Origin: HGM13233 sp964478515 | GTDB lineage: Bacteria; Bacillota; Clostridia; Oscillospirales; Ruminococcaceae | Length of the DNA: 34,074 bases | Direction of reading: 5' to 3' | Assembly (NCBI GenBank): GCA_964478515.1 | Contig: CAYZIL010000026.1 | Span: 1-34,074 of the forward strand | Shown: positions 14,144-22,859 of the stretch, in pieces | How positions within the stretch are numbered: the stretch's first letter is position 1 | Layout: every line of letters starts with the position of its first letter | Translations under genes and position numbers: made by a program | The notes under the pieces: model-generated | Told to the model about the DNA's origin: nothing | Seen by the model: only the letters and a program-made list of their open reading frames with translations | Database searches by the model: none

Positions 14144-14863
14144 ATGAAAAAAATCCTCTGTATCGTTCTGGCTGTGGCGTGCGCTTTGTCGTGTGTGGGC
14201 TGTAAAAAAAGCGGCGGCGCCGACGACCCGTCTGCGTCCGGCGGCAGCGACCTGCTCACGAGCAGCGCAATGCAGCTCAGCGGACCGCAGCCGGGCGACA
14301 CCGTAATCGTCTTCAACACCTCTAAAGGCACCATTAAGGCGGTGCTTTTTGCCGACTACGCGCCGCAAGCGGTGGAAAATTTTATTTCGCTCGCCCGCGA
14401 CGGCTACTATAACGGGTTGGCCTTCCACCGCGTTATTGAAGATTTTCTCATTCAGTCCGGCGACCCCGGCACCACCGGCAGCGGCGGCGTCAGCAGTTTC
14501 GGCTACGGTTTCGGCGACGAGTATTCCGAGCTGCTGCACAACTACTGCGGCGCGTTGGGCATGGTCCACGACCCGTTCGGCCGCAACCAGAGCCAATTCT
14601 ATATTATTGCGCAGGACACTGTCAGCGACGATATGATTGCCAAAATGCAAGCCGCCGGTTATTCCGACGAGGTCATTGAGACCTACCGCACCGCCGGCGG
14701 CGCGCCGCATCTCGACTACAACTATACGGTTTTCGGTCAGGTATACGAGGGCATGGACGTAGTGCAAAAAATTGCCGCCGTCCGCACTGACGCGCAAAAC
14801 CGCCCGCTCAGCGAGGTCGAAATAATCTCCATAAGTGTTGAAACCTACTCGGCCGGCAACTAA
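14144..14863 (+). CDS. Cyclophilin-type peptidyl-prolyl isomerase, lipoprotein
   Basis: Extracytoplasmic protein-folding enzyme of 239 residues, anchored by lipid. The N-terminus is a lipoprotein signal with C20 as the predicted modified cysteine; the box reads CVGC, with Cys instead of the usual Leu at -3. A Ser/Gly-rich linker follows (to about residue 50), then the cyclophilin domain: TSKGTIKAVLFADYAPQAVENFISLA, and FHRVIEDFLIQSGDP with the catalytic Arg. The start has GGAGG 6 bases upstream. A perfect GC hairpin terminator follows. It is transcribed alone between divergent and convergent neighbours. Confidence 0.94.
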   Translation: MKKILCIVLAVACALSCVGCKKSGGADDPSASGGSDLLTSSAMQLSGPQPGDTVIVFNTSKGTIKAVLFADYAPQAVENFISLARDGYYNGLAFHRVIEDFLIQSGDPGTTGSGGVSSFGYGFGDEYSELLHNYCGALGMVHDPFGRNQSQFYIIAQDTVSDDMIAKMQAAGYSDEVIETYRTAGGAPHLDYNYTVFGQVYEGMDVVQKIAAVRTDAQNRPLSEVEIISISVETYSAGN

Positions 14864-14877
14864 ACAGCAGACAAATG

Positions 14878-14919
14878 CAGCCGCCGGCGCCGAAATTCGG
14901 CGCCGGCGGCTGTTTCTTT
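14878..14919 (+). terminator. Terminator of the cyclophilin gene
   Basis: A perfect 15-bp GC-rich stem (14878-14892 with 14898-14912) around AAATT, followed by TTTCTTT. It lies between convergent genes. Confidence 0.85.
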
Positions 14920-14923
14920 GCGC

Positions 14924-15487
14924 TCAATCGCTCGGATAAGCGCTCTCCAGGGTTTGCTGCGCCGCGTTCTCTTCTTCCTCTACGCCGTCGCTCAGCGCTG
15001 TCTGCGGCAGAATAGTCTGCGACGCGTCGGTCTGCGGAATGTCCAAAGCGTACATAGTGCCGTCGTCCACGCACAGCAGATGGCCGCCGACTATCGCGCC
15101 GTTGTGCACCAGCAGCACCGCATTGATGTTTGCGCCGAGGTCTGGACGGTTCGTGATTATGTAGGTGCATTTTTTTACCGTCTCACCCTTGAGCGGCGTA
15201 AGGTCGAAGCCCATAGTGGCGAGCATTTCGTTGTACTGGGCAAAGCGCTCGTCAAATTCGGCCGGCACCGCGACTTCGGCAACCGAGCTGGAGGGCGCGA
15301 ACTCCAGCCCAAGCGCGCTGAGATATTCCTCGCGCTGGGCGGCAGAGTCGCCCTTTATTGCCGCTGCTTTGTCGCCGCTGAATATTTTAGTACCGGCAAA
15401 CACCACCATGCCGGCCAACACCGCAACCGCGGCGAGAATGGCCAGTGTCTTTTGCAACTGAGTTTTTTTCACAGAGACCGCATACAT
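14924..15487 (-). CDS. DUF4830 domain protein, membrane-anchored
   Basis: 187 residues: a short basic N-terminus, one TM helix (about 12-33), then an extracytoplasmic domain. The segments REEYLSALGLEF, VPAEFDERFAQYNEMLATMGFDLTPLKGETVKKCTYIITN and LLVHNGAIVGGHLL match the pattern I know as DUF4830, of unknown function and common in gut Clostridia. After it comes an acidic tail (GVEEEENAAQ). The start at 15487 has AGAGGTG 7 bases upstream; a longer frame to 15604 runs into the EF-G-like gene's terminator and is rejected. The gene follows the EF-G-like gene on the same strand but behind a hairpin. Confidence 0.8.
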   Translation of the reverse strand: MYAVSVKKTQLQKTLAILAAVAVLAGMVVFAGTKIFSGDKAAAIKGDSAAQREEYLSALGLEFAPSSSVAEVAVPAEFDERFAQYNEMLATMGFDLTPLKGETVKKCTYIITNRPDLGANINAVLLVHNGAIVGGHLLCVDDGTMYALDIPQTDASQTILPQTALSDGVEEEENAAQQTLESAYPSD

Positions 15488-15571
15488 ATTAAAACACCTC
15501 TTGTTGACTTTCGTGTGTTTCATATATATGCCGCGCCTGTCTGAGTTATTATTATGTTTTATAAACATATC

Positions 15572-15602
15572 GCCGCCCGCCGCAAAAAATGCGGCGGGCG
15601 GC
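15572..15602 (-). terminator. Hairpin after the EF-G-like gene
   Basis: A perfect 13-bp stem of GCCGCCCGCCGCA and its complement (15572-15584 with 15590-15602). The following T content on the minus strand is poor (GATATGTTTAT), so it may be a weak or factor-aided terminator. Confidence 0.55.
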
Positions 15603-15622
15603 AAACATTACGACGGTACTGT

Positions 15623-17692
15623 TTATTCTTCCTCTTTTTCGCGCAGTTCTTTTGCCTCGTCTATTACCTTTTGCTCGTACTGCGCGGGCAGCGGCTCGTA
15701 GCGGGTAAAGGCGAAATCGAAGTGTCCGCGTCCTTGTGTGGAAGAGCGGATGTAGGTGGTAAAGTCGTGCATTTCCGACATCGGCACCTCTGCTTCGACC
15801 AGCTGCAGGCCCTCGTCAGCCGGGTTCATGCCGAGCACGCGGCCGCGGCGCTTGTTTATTTCGCCCATAAGGTCACCGGTGTTGTTGTCGGGGACATATG
15901 CCTTGAGAGTGCCGATAGGCTCGAGCAGCGAGGGACTTGCCTCGGCCATGCCGGCCTTGAACGCCAGCGACGCCGCAGTTTTAAAGGCCATTTCGGAGGA
16001 GTCGACCGGGTGGTAGGAACCGTCGACCAAAGTCGCTTTCATTCCCACAACGGGGTAGCCGGCAACTGTGCCATGCTTTACGCTGTCGCGCAGACCCTTT
16101 TCAACCGCCGGGAAAAAGTTTTTCGGAACCGCGCCGCCGAAGACTTTCTCTTCGAAGACGAGCTCTTCGGAGTCTGTCGGCTCAAATTCTATCCAGACGT
16201 CGCCGAACTGGCCGTGGCCGCCCGACTGCTTTTTGTGGCGGCCCTGAACCTTTACCTTTTTGCGAATAGTCTCGCGGTAGGCCACGCGCGGCGCCATCAG
16301 CTCAACTTCAACGCCGAATTTATTCTTAAGTTTGTTAATTACAACGTCAAGGTGCTGCTCGCCGAGTCCGGAAAGAATCTGCTGTCCGGTCTCGCCGTTG
16401 ACACGGTAGGAAATCGTGCGGTCTTCCTCAAGCAGGCGCTGCATAGACGTGGCGATTTTGCTCTCGTCGCCCTTCTTCTTTGAACGCATCGCCATCGACA
16501 TGCTGGGTCTCGGGAACACCGGCGCGGCCATGCGGTAAACGGGGCCGCCGCAAAGAGTATCGCCGGTTTTGGCCTCGGCAAGTTTGGTCACGGCGCCGAT
16601 GTCGCCGGCACAAATCTCTTTGACGTCGGTCTGCTTTTTGCCGCGCACGAACAGCAGCTTGCCCTGGCGCTCCACGTTGCCGGTGGTGGCGTTGGTAAGT
16701 GTTGCGTCCGCAGTCAGCTTGCCGGACAGTATTTTAACGTATGACAGCTTGCCGACAAAGGGGTCGGCGACGGTCTTGAAAACGTAGGCAACCAGCGGGC
16801 CGCTGGCGTCGCAGGGCAGTTTCACCTGCTTGTCGTCCTTGTCGACAACTTCGTTGCCGCCGAGCTCGTCCGCCGCGGGCAGATAATCGACAATGGCGCC
16901 GGCTGCCATATCGACAGCCTGCTGGGAGCCGGCCGCGCCGCAAATTACCGGCATTATCATGCCGCCGGCGGTGCCGCTGCGCAGTCCTTTAATTATATCT
17001 TCTTTGGTAAAGGGTTCGTCGGCAAAGAATTTCTCCATCAGCGCCTCGTCCGCTTCGGCGAGAGCCTCGCGCATGGCCGAGGCATATTCCTCGACCGAGC
17101 CGTCGGTCGGAACGTCACACGCGCTGGCCTTGCCGTCGGCATAGGTATATGCCTTCATTTCGACAAGGTCGACGTAGACGTTGGGCTTGCCCTCGTTAAT
17201 TACCGCCGCCATCACCGGGCAAGCGGACATGCCGAACTCGTCTTTAATCTGGGCGAGCGTCTTGCCGAAGTCGGCGTGCTCGGCGTCGAGTTTGCTTATG
17301 TAGAACATTATGGCTTTGCCGTATTTTTTGGCAAGCTTAAAGGCCTTGTGCGCGCCGACAGTCACTCCCGAACGTGCAGAGACGGGAATAAGAACGCTCT
17401 CGGCTGCTTTTATGCCCTCGTACGCGCCCAACTCGAAGTCGAAAAGGCCGGGGACGTCTATAAGATTCACACGGCAGCCGCGGCACTCAAAAGGCGCGGT
17501 CGTCGCCGAAATAGACGCCAGACGGCGAATCTCCTCCTGGTCATAGTCGCAAACGGTGTTGCCGTCCGCAATAGTACCCATTCTGTCGGTCGCCTTGTTG
17601 GCAAAAAGCAGCGCTTCCGCCAACGTCGTCTTGCCCTCGCCGCTGTGGCCGGCGAGCATTACGTTTCTAATCTTGTTAGGTGCAAAGTCCAT
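15623..17692 (-). CDS. EF-G-like translational GTPase (FusA2-type)
   Basis: 689 residues with the five-domain layout of EF-G. G1 is GHSGEGKTT (15-23). Switch II reads DVPGL (79-83) instead of DTPGH, so the ribosome-triggered catalytic His is Leu. G4 is SKLD (133-136) instead of NKMD, and the switch I RGITI segment reads RLASI. Domains III-V are recognisable: RLLEEDRTISYRVNGETGQQILSGLGEQHLDV, then HKKQSGGHGQFGDVWIEFEP, and the C-terminal GRVLGMNPADEGLQLVEAEVPMSEMHDFTTYIRSSTQGRGHFDFAFTRYEPLP. This is the secondary EF-G-like subfamily rather than the main elongation factor. Its role is not settled; a slow GTPase acting on ribosomes is possible. GGGGGAC lies 9 bases before the start. Confidence 0.92.
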   Translation of the reverse strand: MDFAPNKIRNVMLAGHSGEGKTTLAEALLFANKATDRMGTIADGNTVCDYDQEEIRRLASISATTAPFECRGCRVNLIDVPGLFDFELGAYEGIKAAESVLIPVSARSGVTVGAHKAFKLAKKYGKAIMFYISKLDAEHADFGKTLAQIKDEFGMSACPVMAAVINEGKPNVYVDLVEMKAYTYADGKASACDVPTDGSVEEYASAMREALAEADEALMEKFFADEPFTKEDIIKGLRSGTAGGMIMPVICGAAGSQQAVDMAAGAIVDYLPAADELGGNEVVDKDDKQVKLPCDASGPLVAYVFKTVADPFVGKLSYVKILSGKLTADATLTNATTGNVERQGKLLFVRGKKQTDVKEICAGDIGAVTKLAEAKTGDTLCGGPVYRMAAPVFPRPSMSMAMRSKKKGDESKIATSMQRLLEEDRTISYRVNGETGQQILSGLGEQHLDVVINKLKNKFGVEVELMAPRVAYRETIRKKVKVQGRHKKQSGGHGQFGDVWIEFEPTDSEELVFEEKVFGGAVPKNFFPAVEKGLRDSVKHGTVAGYPVVGMKATLVDGSYHPVDSSEMAFKTAASLAFKAGMAEASPSLLEPIGTLKAYVPDNNTGDLMGEINKRRGRVLGMNPADEGLQLVEAEVPMSEMHDFTTYIRSSTQGRGHFDFAFTRYEPLPAQYEQKVIDEAKELREKEEE

Positions 17693-17752
17693 AAACCAAA
17701 GTCCCCCAAAGTAGTATTCTTATAGCTCACGCTGAATTTACACGCAAGAATT

Positions 17753-17781
17753 ATTGTAACATATCCTATAATAAATGAAAA
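17753..17781 (-). promoter_or_regulatory. Candidate promoter of the EF-G-like gene
   Basis: Minus strand TTTTCA (17776-17781), 17-bp spacer, TACAAT (17753-17758), about 60 bp upstream of the start. The -35 is weak. Confidence 0.4.
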
Positions 17782-17875
17782 GTAGTTTGAAATATTTATT
17801 TATTTTGATACGTTGCGCGCCGACTTGTGCCGAACTGTTGTTGGTTTATTTGCGCTGTGAGTCCGCTTTGCTGTG

Positions 17876-18565
17876 TCAGTCCCCCGCTATTTTGTAGGGT
17901 TTGAAGCCGAGCGCGTCCGCCGAAAGCAGTTTGTAAGCGACGCCGTCAATAGTGCGGTTTACGGCATAGGGTATGCCCTTGCCGTGGATGTGGCCGTAAT
18001 AACAGCGGCGCACGCCGAACTCGGCGAGCACATCGGTAATACTGTCTGTGCGCGAATTGAGGTAGATTGGCGGATAATGCAAAAAGACAATTTTTTCACT
18101 TTGCGGCGGCGCGCTTTGCAGTGAAGCGCGCAGCCGGCAGACCTCGCGGTTCAGCACCTTTTCGTCGGCGGCATTGCCGTCCTCGCTCAACCAGCCGCGC
18201 GTGCCGCAAACGCTCACCCCGCAGCTCTCAAAACAGTTGTTGTGGAGAAAGTCAAAACCGGAAAACCCGTTTGCCGCCATCCACTCGCACATCTTCGTGC
18301 GGGTGTTCCACCAGTAGTCATGGTTGCCCTTAAGAATAATTTTGCGGCCGGGCAGAGCGTCGACGAAGGCAAAATCCTCTTTCGCCTGTTCCAGCGAGTC
18401 CGCCCAGCTGATGTCGCCGAGCAGAACTACCGTGTCGCCGCCGCGCACGCACTCACACCAGTTTTCCCGCAGCCGATCGACATAATTCTGCCAACCCTCA
18501 AACACGTCCATAGGTCTGGACGCACCCAAGGACAAGTGCAGGTCTCCGATAGCGTAAAGGCTCAT
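17876..18565 (-). CDS. Metallophosphoesterase (calcineurin-like)
   Basis: 229-residue two-metal phosphoesterase with all blocks present: GDLHLS (D8, H10), LLGDISWAD, KGNHDYWWN, a lone His in FLHYPP, and YGHIHG. No signal peptide, so cytoplasmic. The substrate cannot be deduced. The start at 18565 overlaps the thrC stop in ATGA and places the first motif at residue 8, normal for the family; a frame extending to 18655 lies inside thrC and is rejected. It is the last gene of the rplS-lepB-rbgA-rnhB-yraN-thrC run. Confidence 0.9.
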   Translation of the reverse strand: MSLYAIGDLHLSLGASRPMDVFEGWQNYVDRLRENWCECVRGGDTVVLLGDISWADSLEQAKEDFAFVDALPGRKIILKGNHDYWWNTRTKMCEWMAANGFSGFDFLHNNCFESCGVSVCGTRGWLSEDGNAADEKVLNREVCRLRASLQSAPPQSEKIVFLHYPPIYLNSRTDSITDVLAEFGVRRCYYGHIHGKGIPYAVNRTIDGVAYKLLSADALGFKPYKIAGD

Positions 18566-20040
18566 TCTTCCGCCGCACCTTTGACAAAACCGAGCAGCTG
18601 CGCGCCCATTTGCGCGCACTCGCACACCTGCGTAAATCTTTCCCGCTGCTGCCAAAGTCCTTTCAGCGCCGGCGGCGCCGCCGTGCCGGAAAGCTGCTCC
18701 AACTGCTCCAGCGCCCGCTGCTCGCTTTGCTGCTCTTTCGCGAACACCGCTTTAAGCACGCTGCGCGAAAACTTATAGGGACTGGCTGTCGACATCACCA
18801 CCATAGGTCTTTCGCCGCGGCGCCGGCGCGCGCAAAACAGCGCCACTCCCGTGTGCGGGTCGCACAAATAGCCGCTGTCGGCAAACGCGGCGCGCATAGA
18901 CTCGGCAGTTTGCGACTCGCTGCACCAGTCGGCGTCAAAATCGGCGCGCAGCGCCGCCGTCTCGCCGTCACTGAGCGCAAAAGTGTGCGTCGCGGCAAAT
19001 TCCGCGTACAGCTTTGCGGTGCGCCGTTCGCCGCAGATATGGCGCATCAGTCTCTCTACGTTGCTGGAAACGAGTATATCCATTGAGGGCGACATGGTGC
19101 GGTAAAAATTCCGGCGCGCATCGTAGCGCCCGCCGGCAATAAAGTCACTCAGCACATTATTGCTGTTACTCGCGCATATAAGTCTGCCGACCGGCAGCCC
19201 CATCTGCTTGGCGTACCACCCGGCCAGAATATCGCCGAAATTTCCGCTCGGCACACAAAAGTCGACCTCGTCGCCGCAGCCTATTGCACGCTGCGCGCAC
19301 AATTGAGCGTAGGAGCTGAAATAATAAACTATCTGCGGCACCAGCCGGCCGAGATTTATTGAGTTGGCGCTGGAAAGCTCGACGCCGGCGCGCGCCAGCT
19401 CGGCTTTCAGTTGCGCGTCGGCAAATATTCTTTTGACTCCGGTTTGGGCGTCGTCAAAATTGCCGTTGACGGCGCACACTAAAACATTGTCGCCGCTCTG
19501 GGTAGACATTTGCAGGCGCTGCGCCTCGCTGACGCCGCCGTGAGGATAAAAGACCGCTATGCGCGTGCCGGCAACGCCGCAAAAGCCCTGCAGCGCCGCT
19601 TTGCCGGTGTCGCCCGAGGTGGCAACTGCAATAAGCGTGGTGCGGCGGTCGTCAAGACGGGTCTTGGCCGCCGCCATAAGCAGCGGCAGCAATTGCAGCG
19701 CAACGTCTTTGAACGCCGACGTCGGGCCGTGCCAGAGCTCGCAGCAGTAAAGACCGCTGTCGAGCGCGCGCAGCGGCGCGACACTGTCGCAGTCGAACGA
19801 CGCATATGCCCTGTCGGCCAGCGCCGCCAATTCCGCCTCGCTGAAATCGTCCAGCCACAGCGACAGCAAGCGTGCGCACAGCCGGCGGTAAGGCAGCGAC
19901 AGCAGCTCTTGCAGCTGCGCTTTTTCCAGCCGCGGAATGTCGTGCGGCACATAAAGGCCGCCGTCGGCACAAATGCCGGCAACTATCGCCGCGCTCGCCG
20001 TGGCTGTCAGTTTGCTGTCTCGGGTACTTTCGTAAATCAT
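18562..20040 (-). CDS. thrC: Threonine synthase
   Basis: PLP enzyme making threonine from O-phosphohomoserine. The 492 residues match the long type of ThrC: an N-terminal Y-S-R-like start (MIYESTRDSK), the PLP lysine K111 in HGPTSAFKD, the ATSGDTGKAAL phosphate loop, and the conserved FCVPSGNFGDILAGWYAKQMGLP and ICASNSNNVLSDF segments. AAGGA lies 6 bases before the start. It follows yraN by 9 bp and overlaps the metallophosphoesterase by 4 bp. No thrB or hom is in the window. Confidence 0.96.
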   Translation of the reverse strand: MIYESTRDSKLTATASAAIVAGICADGGLYVPHDIPRLEKAQLQELLSLPYRRLCARLLSLWLDDFSEAELAALADRAYASFDCDSVAPLRALDSGLYCCELWHGPTSAFKDVALQLLPLLMAAAKTRLDDRRTTLIAVATSGDTGKAALQGFCGVAGTRIAVFYPHGGVSEAQRLQMSTQSGDNVLVCAVNGNFDDAQTGVKRIFADAQLKAELARAGVELSSANSINLGRLVPQIVYYFSSYAQLCAQRAIGCGDEVDFCVPSGNFGDILAGWYAKQMGLPVGRLICASNSNNVLSDFIAGGRYDARRNFYRTMSPSMDILVSSNVERLMRHICGERRTAKLYAEFAATHTFALSDGETAALRADFDADWCSESQTAESMRAAFADSGYLCDPHTGVALFCARRRRGERPMVVMSTASPYKFSRSVLKAVFAKEQQSEQRALEQLEQLSGTAAPPALKGLWQQRERFTQVCECAQMGAQLLGFVKGAAEE

Positions 20041-20049
20041 TCTTTTTCC

Positions 20050-20400
20050 TTAAAATGCATTTTCTATGTGGCCGCCCACGAAATAATTGTCGCCGTCGTG
20101 AACGACTTCTATGACGTCGAAACGCGGCTGCAGTTGAGTTTCGTTTTCAAGCAGATAGTTCTCGGCAGCAGCGGTGAGTCGCCGCCGCTTGGCCGCGCCG
20201 ACGCTTTCCAGCGCGCCGACGAGCGCGCCGACACGGCGCGTTTTCACCTCGACAAAAACTATAAAGCCGCCGCGCTCGCAGACAATGTCTATTTCACCCC
20301 AGCGGCACTGGTAGTTGCGGGCCGCTATTTTGAACCCGCCGCGGCGCAAATATTTCTCTGCGGCTTTTTCACCGGCGCCGCCGACCTTACCGATGTTCAT
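20050..20400 (-). CDS. yraN: UPF0102 family protein (YraN), putative endonuclease
   Basis: 116 residues with the restriction-endonuclease-like core GEIDIVCERGGFIVFVEVKTRR, the E..D...EVK arrangement of the family, preceded by AAEKYLRRGGFKIAARNYQC. The length is usual. The biological role is unknown; members often lie beside rnhB, as here, with a 14-bp overlap. Confidence 0.93.
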   Translation of the reverse strand: MNIGKVGGAGEKAAEKYLRRGGFKIAARNYQCRWGEIDIVCERGGFIVFVEVKTRRVGALVGALESVGAAKRRRLTAAAENYLLENETQLQPRFDVIEVVHDGDNYFVGGHIENAF

Positions 20401-21001
20401 CGTACAGCCTCCCCAGAAACGTCTGGCGGTGAATAGGGCACGGGCCGTACTCTTTTAACCTCTCGTAGTGCAGCCGCGTGGGGTAACCCTTGTGCTGCGC
20501 AAAACCGTACTGCGGGTAGACGGCGTCGTAGCGGCGCATCACCCGGTCGCGGCTGACCTTGGCCAGCACTGACGCCGCGGCTATGTTGGCGCTTTTGCCG
20601 TCGCCGCCGACAAGCGTTTCGCAGTTTTCCTGCGGCGGGCGGCGGTTGCCGTCTACAAGCGTGAAGTCGGGTCTGAGGCCTAACAGCCCCACCGCGCGGC
20701 TCATTCCCTGCAAGCGGGCGTTGAGAATATTCACGCGGTCTATTTCGCCGCTGTCGACAAAAACTATGCTGCAGCTGAGCGCCGCCGCCAAAATTTCGTC
20801 AAAAAGCCGCTCGCGCAATTTTTCGCTGAGCTTTTTCGAGTCGTTGAGTCCGTCTATACGCGCGGCGCGCGGCAGTATTACCGCCGCGCAGCACACCGGT
20901 CCTGCCAGCGGCCCGCAGCCGGCCTCGTCCGTACCGCACAGCAATTCGCCGCGTGCCGCGCGCGCGGCGTCGTCGCCGGCGTACAGCTGCTCGAATATCA
21001 T
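20387..21001 (-). CDS. rnhB: Ribonuclease HII
   Basis: Removes ribonucleotides from DNA and RNA-DNA hybrids. The 204 residues hold the catalytic DEAGCGPLAGPV (D25, E26), LNDSKKLSEKLRE, the Asp in LVDGNRR, and ASVLAKVSRDRVM. The start at 21001 overlaps the rbgA stop in ATGA and has GGAGGAGG about 8 bases upstream; a longer frame (to 21088) lies within rbgA and is rejected. Confidence 0.96.
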   Translation of the reverse strand: MIFEQLYAGDDAARAARGELLCGTDEAGCGPLAGPVCCAAVILPRAARIDGLNDSKKLSEKLRERLFDEILAAALSCSIVFVDSGEIDRVNILNARLQGMSRAVGLLGLRPDFTLVDGNRRPPQENCETLVGGDGKSANIAAASVLAKVSRDRVMRRYDAVYPQYGFAQHKGYPTRLHYERLKEYGPCPIHRQTFLGRLYDEHR

Positions 21002-21858
21002 TCCGGCGCCTCCTCCAGCGTTATGCACCCGAGTTTGCCGGCGCGGTACTCGTCCAGCACCATAACGGCGGCGCGCTGAGTATCGCACTCGCCGCCGCGC
21101 AGCAGCATGCCGCGGCGGCGCGCCACAGTTTCGAGCAACTGCCAGCCGCGCTCGTCTGACACCGCGAGCCCGTATCGCTGCCGCAGCGTTTCGGGGTAGG
21201 ATTGCGCCAGCACGCTCAGCAGCACCCCCGCGAGCATCTCGGTGTCAAGAATGTCGTCTTTTATTGCGCCGGTGAACGCCAGCCGGCAGGCGACGTCGTT
21301 GTCGGCGAATTTTTTGCAAAGTACGCCGGGCATGTCCAGCAGCTCGCAATAATCAAGCGTCACCCACTGCTTGCCGCGCGTCACGCCGGGTCGGTCCTCA
21401 ACGCGCGCATGCGTGCTGCCGGCAAGCCGGTTTATAAGCGTCGACTTGCCGCAGTTGGGCACACCTATTACCATTAAGCGCGGCTTTCGGTTGAGTCCGC
21501 GCTCGCGGTCGTGTTCTATCATACCGGCGCAAAGCTGCAAAATATCGCCGCGCAGCACCGCCGCGGTCTTGGCGTCTTTGGCATTCACCGCCCGCGCCAT
21601 AAAGCCCTGCTTGCGGTAATATTCGAGCCATCGCCTTGTCGCCGCCTCGTCGGCCAAATCTCGCTTGTTGAGCACCAGCAAGCGCGGCTTGCGCTGCGTC
21701 GCCTCTATTACCTGCGGGCTGCGGCTGATGGCGGGCAAGCGCGCGTCGACTATTTCCATAACGGCGTCGACATCGTCGACAGTGCGCTCAATAAGGCGCA
21801 CCGTTTTGGTCATATGTCCGGGATACCACTGGATGTTCTGTTCGTATTTGTCGCTCAT
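20998..21858 (-). CDS. rbgA: Ribosome biogenesis GTPase RbgA (YlqF)
   Basis: Circularly permuted GTPase needed for late 50S assembly. In 286 residues the order of motifs is permuted as expected: N-terminal IQWYPGHMTK, G4 NKRD, then G1 GVPNCGKST, G2-like RPGVTRGKQ, and G3 DMPG. The C-terminal helical domain follows. The start overlaps the lepB stop in ATGA. rplS, lepB, rbgA and rnhB in this order is a conserved Firmicutes arrangement. Confidence 0.96.
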   Translation of the reverse strand: MSDKYEQNIQWYPGHMTKTVRLIERTVDDVDAVMEIVDARLPAISRSPQVIEATQRKPRLLVLNKRDLADEAATRRWLEYYRKQGFMARAVNAKDAKTAAVLRGDILQLCAGMIEHDRERGLNRKPRLMVIGVPNCGKSTLINRLAGSTHARVEDRPGVTRGKQWVTLDYCELLDMPGVLCKKFADNDVACRLAFTGAIKDDILDTEMLAGVLLSVLAQSYPETLRQRYGLAVSDERGWQLLETVARRRGMLLRGGECDTQRAAVMVLDEYRAGKLGCITLEEAPE

Positions 21859-22385
21859 TCCACTGTACCCATATACTCGCGCGGCGACAGTACAAACACC
21901 ACTGTACCCATAACCGAGCGCTCGTCAATAAACCCTATTGCGGTGTAGCGGCTGTCAAAGGAGATGCCGCGGTTGTCGCCCATTACGAAACAGTAACCCT
22001 GCGGCACTGTCAACGGATAGGTGAGATCGCCGCGCAGATTGTCGGCGCTGACGTCAATTTGCACGCCGTCGACACTCAACGCGCCGGTCTCGGCGTCAAT
22101 GTCGACCGTCTGCCCCTCGGTAGCTATCACCCGCTTGACCAGCGAGTCGCCGTAGTTTGTCTTGTTGTCAAGCACCACTATATCGCCGTCCTGCGGCTGA
22201 TAAAACAGCGACCAGACCAATATGCGGCTGTTTGCATTGAGTGTCGGGTACATGGAGTCACCGTTGACGGTATATACCTTGCAGACGAAGACAAAGACCA
22301 GCATAACGAGCCCGAGTGCGAACATCAGCGCCTCCAACCACTCAAAAAGAGCGGCGAGGGCGCTCTGCTTTTTTTGCTGTGTCAT
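21855..22385 (-). CDS. lepB: Signal peptidase I
   Basis: Membrane-bound protease that removes signal peptides. 176 residues: one TM anchor (about 18-38), catalytic Ser44 in NGDSMYPTL, catalytic Lys84 in SLVKRVIA, and the MGDNRGISFDSR box. GGAGG lies 7 bases before the start. Its promoter (22440-22468) is embedded in the rplS terminator, and the short leader carries an 8-bp GC hairpin (22405-22412 with 22418-22425). Confidence 0.96.
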   Translation of the reverse strand: MTQQKKQSALAALFEWLEALMFALGLVMLVFVFVCKVYTVNGDSMYPTLNANSRILVWSLFYQPQDGDIVVLDNKTNYGDSLVKRVIATEGQTVDIDAETGALSVDGVQIDVSADNLRGDLTYPLTVPQGYCFVMGDNRGISFDSRYTAIGFIDERSVMGTVVFVLSPREYMGTVE

Positions 22386-22439
22386 TTAACTGCCTCCGTT
22401 TCGCGCCGCGCGAGTACCGCGCGGCTGCCGATTAAAGTA

Positions 22440-22468
22440 ATTATATAATAAAAAACAGGGAGGAGCAA
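22440..22468 (-). promoter_or_regulatory. lepB promoter overlapping the rplS terminator
   Basis: Minus strand TTGCTC (22463-22468), 17-bp spacer, TATAAT (22440-22445). The -35 hexamer lies in the loop and 3' arm of the rplS terminator, and the T-run is part of the spacer. Confidence 0.65.
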
Positions 22469-22479
22469 TAGCTCCTCCC
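22450..22479 (-). terminator. Terminator of rplS
   Basis: A 9-bp perfect stem GGGAGGAGC/GCTCCTCCC around a 4-nt loop, followed on the minus strand by TGTTTTTTATT. Confidence 0.85.
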
Positions 22480-22499
22480 CGCTTTGTCACATCGGTGTC

Positions 22500-22847
22500 T
22501 TATTTGCTCAAGCGCTCTTTGACCTTGGCAGCCTTGCCGACACGCCCGCGCAGATAGTAAAGTTTCGCGCGGCGAACATAGCCGTGGCGAACGAATTCTA
22601 CCTTTTCGACATTGGGCGAATTGACCGGGAACACACGCTCGACGCCAACGCCGTAAGAAGTACGGCGCACGGTAAACGTCTCTTCAACGCCGCTGTGCTT
22701 GCAAGCAATAACGGTGCCCTCGAAAATCTGGATTCTCGAGCGCTCGCCCTCTTTGATGCGCACATGCACACGCACGGTGTCGCCGATCTCGAACTTGTGT
22801 TTCTCAGCTCTTATAGAGTCCTGAGTCATCAGTTTGATCGCGTCCAT
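22500..22847 (-). CDS. rplS: 50S ribosomal protein L19
   Basis: 115 residues of normal length. FEIGDTVRVHVRIKEGERSRIQIFEGTVIACKHSG and the C-terminal VRRAKLYYLRGRVGKAAKVKERL are unmistakable. GAGGAGG lies 4 bases before the start. It has its own promoter about 110 bp upstream and a structured leader. Confidence 0.98.
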   Translation of the reverse strand: MDAIKLMTQDSIRAEKHKFEIGDTVRVHVRIKEGERSRIQIFEGTVIACKHSGVEETFTVRRTSYGVGVERVFPVNSPNVEKVEFVRHGYVRRAKLYYLRGRVGKAAKVKERLSK

Positions 22848-22859
22848 TTTTCCTCCTCA

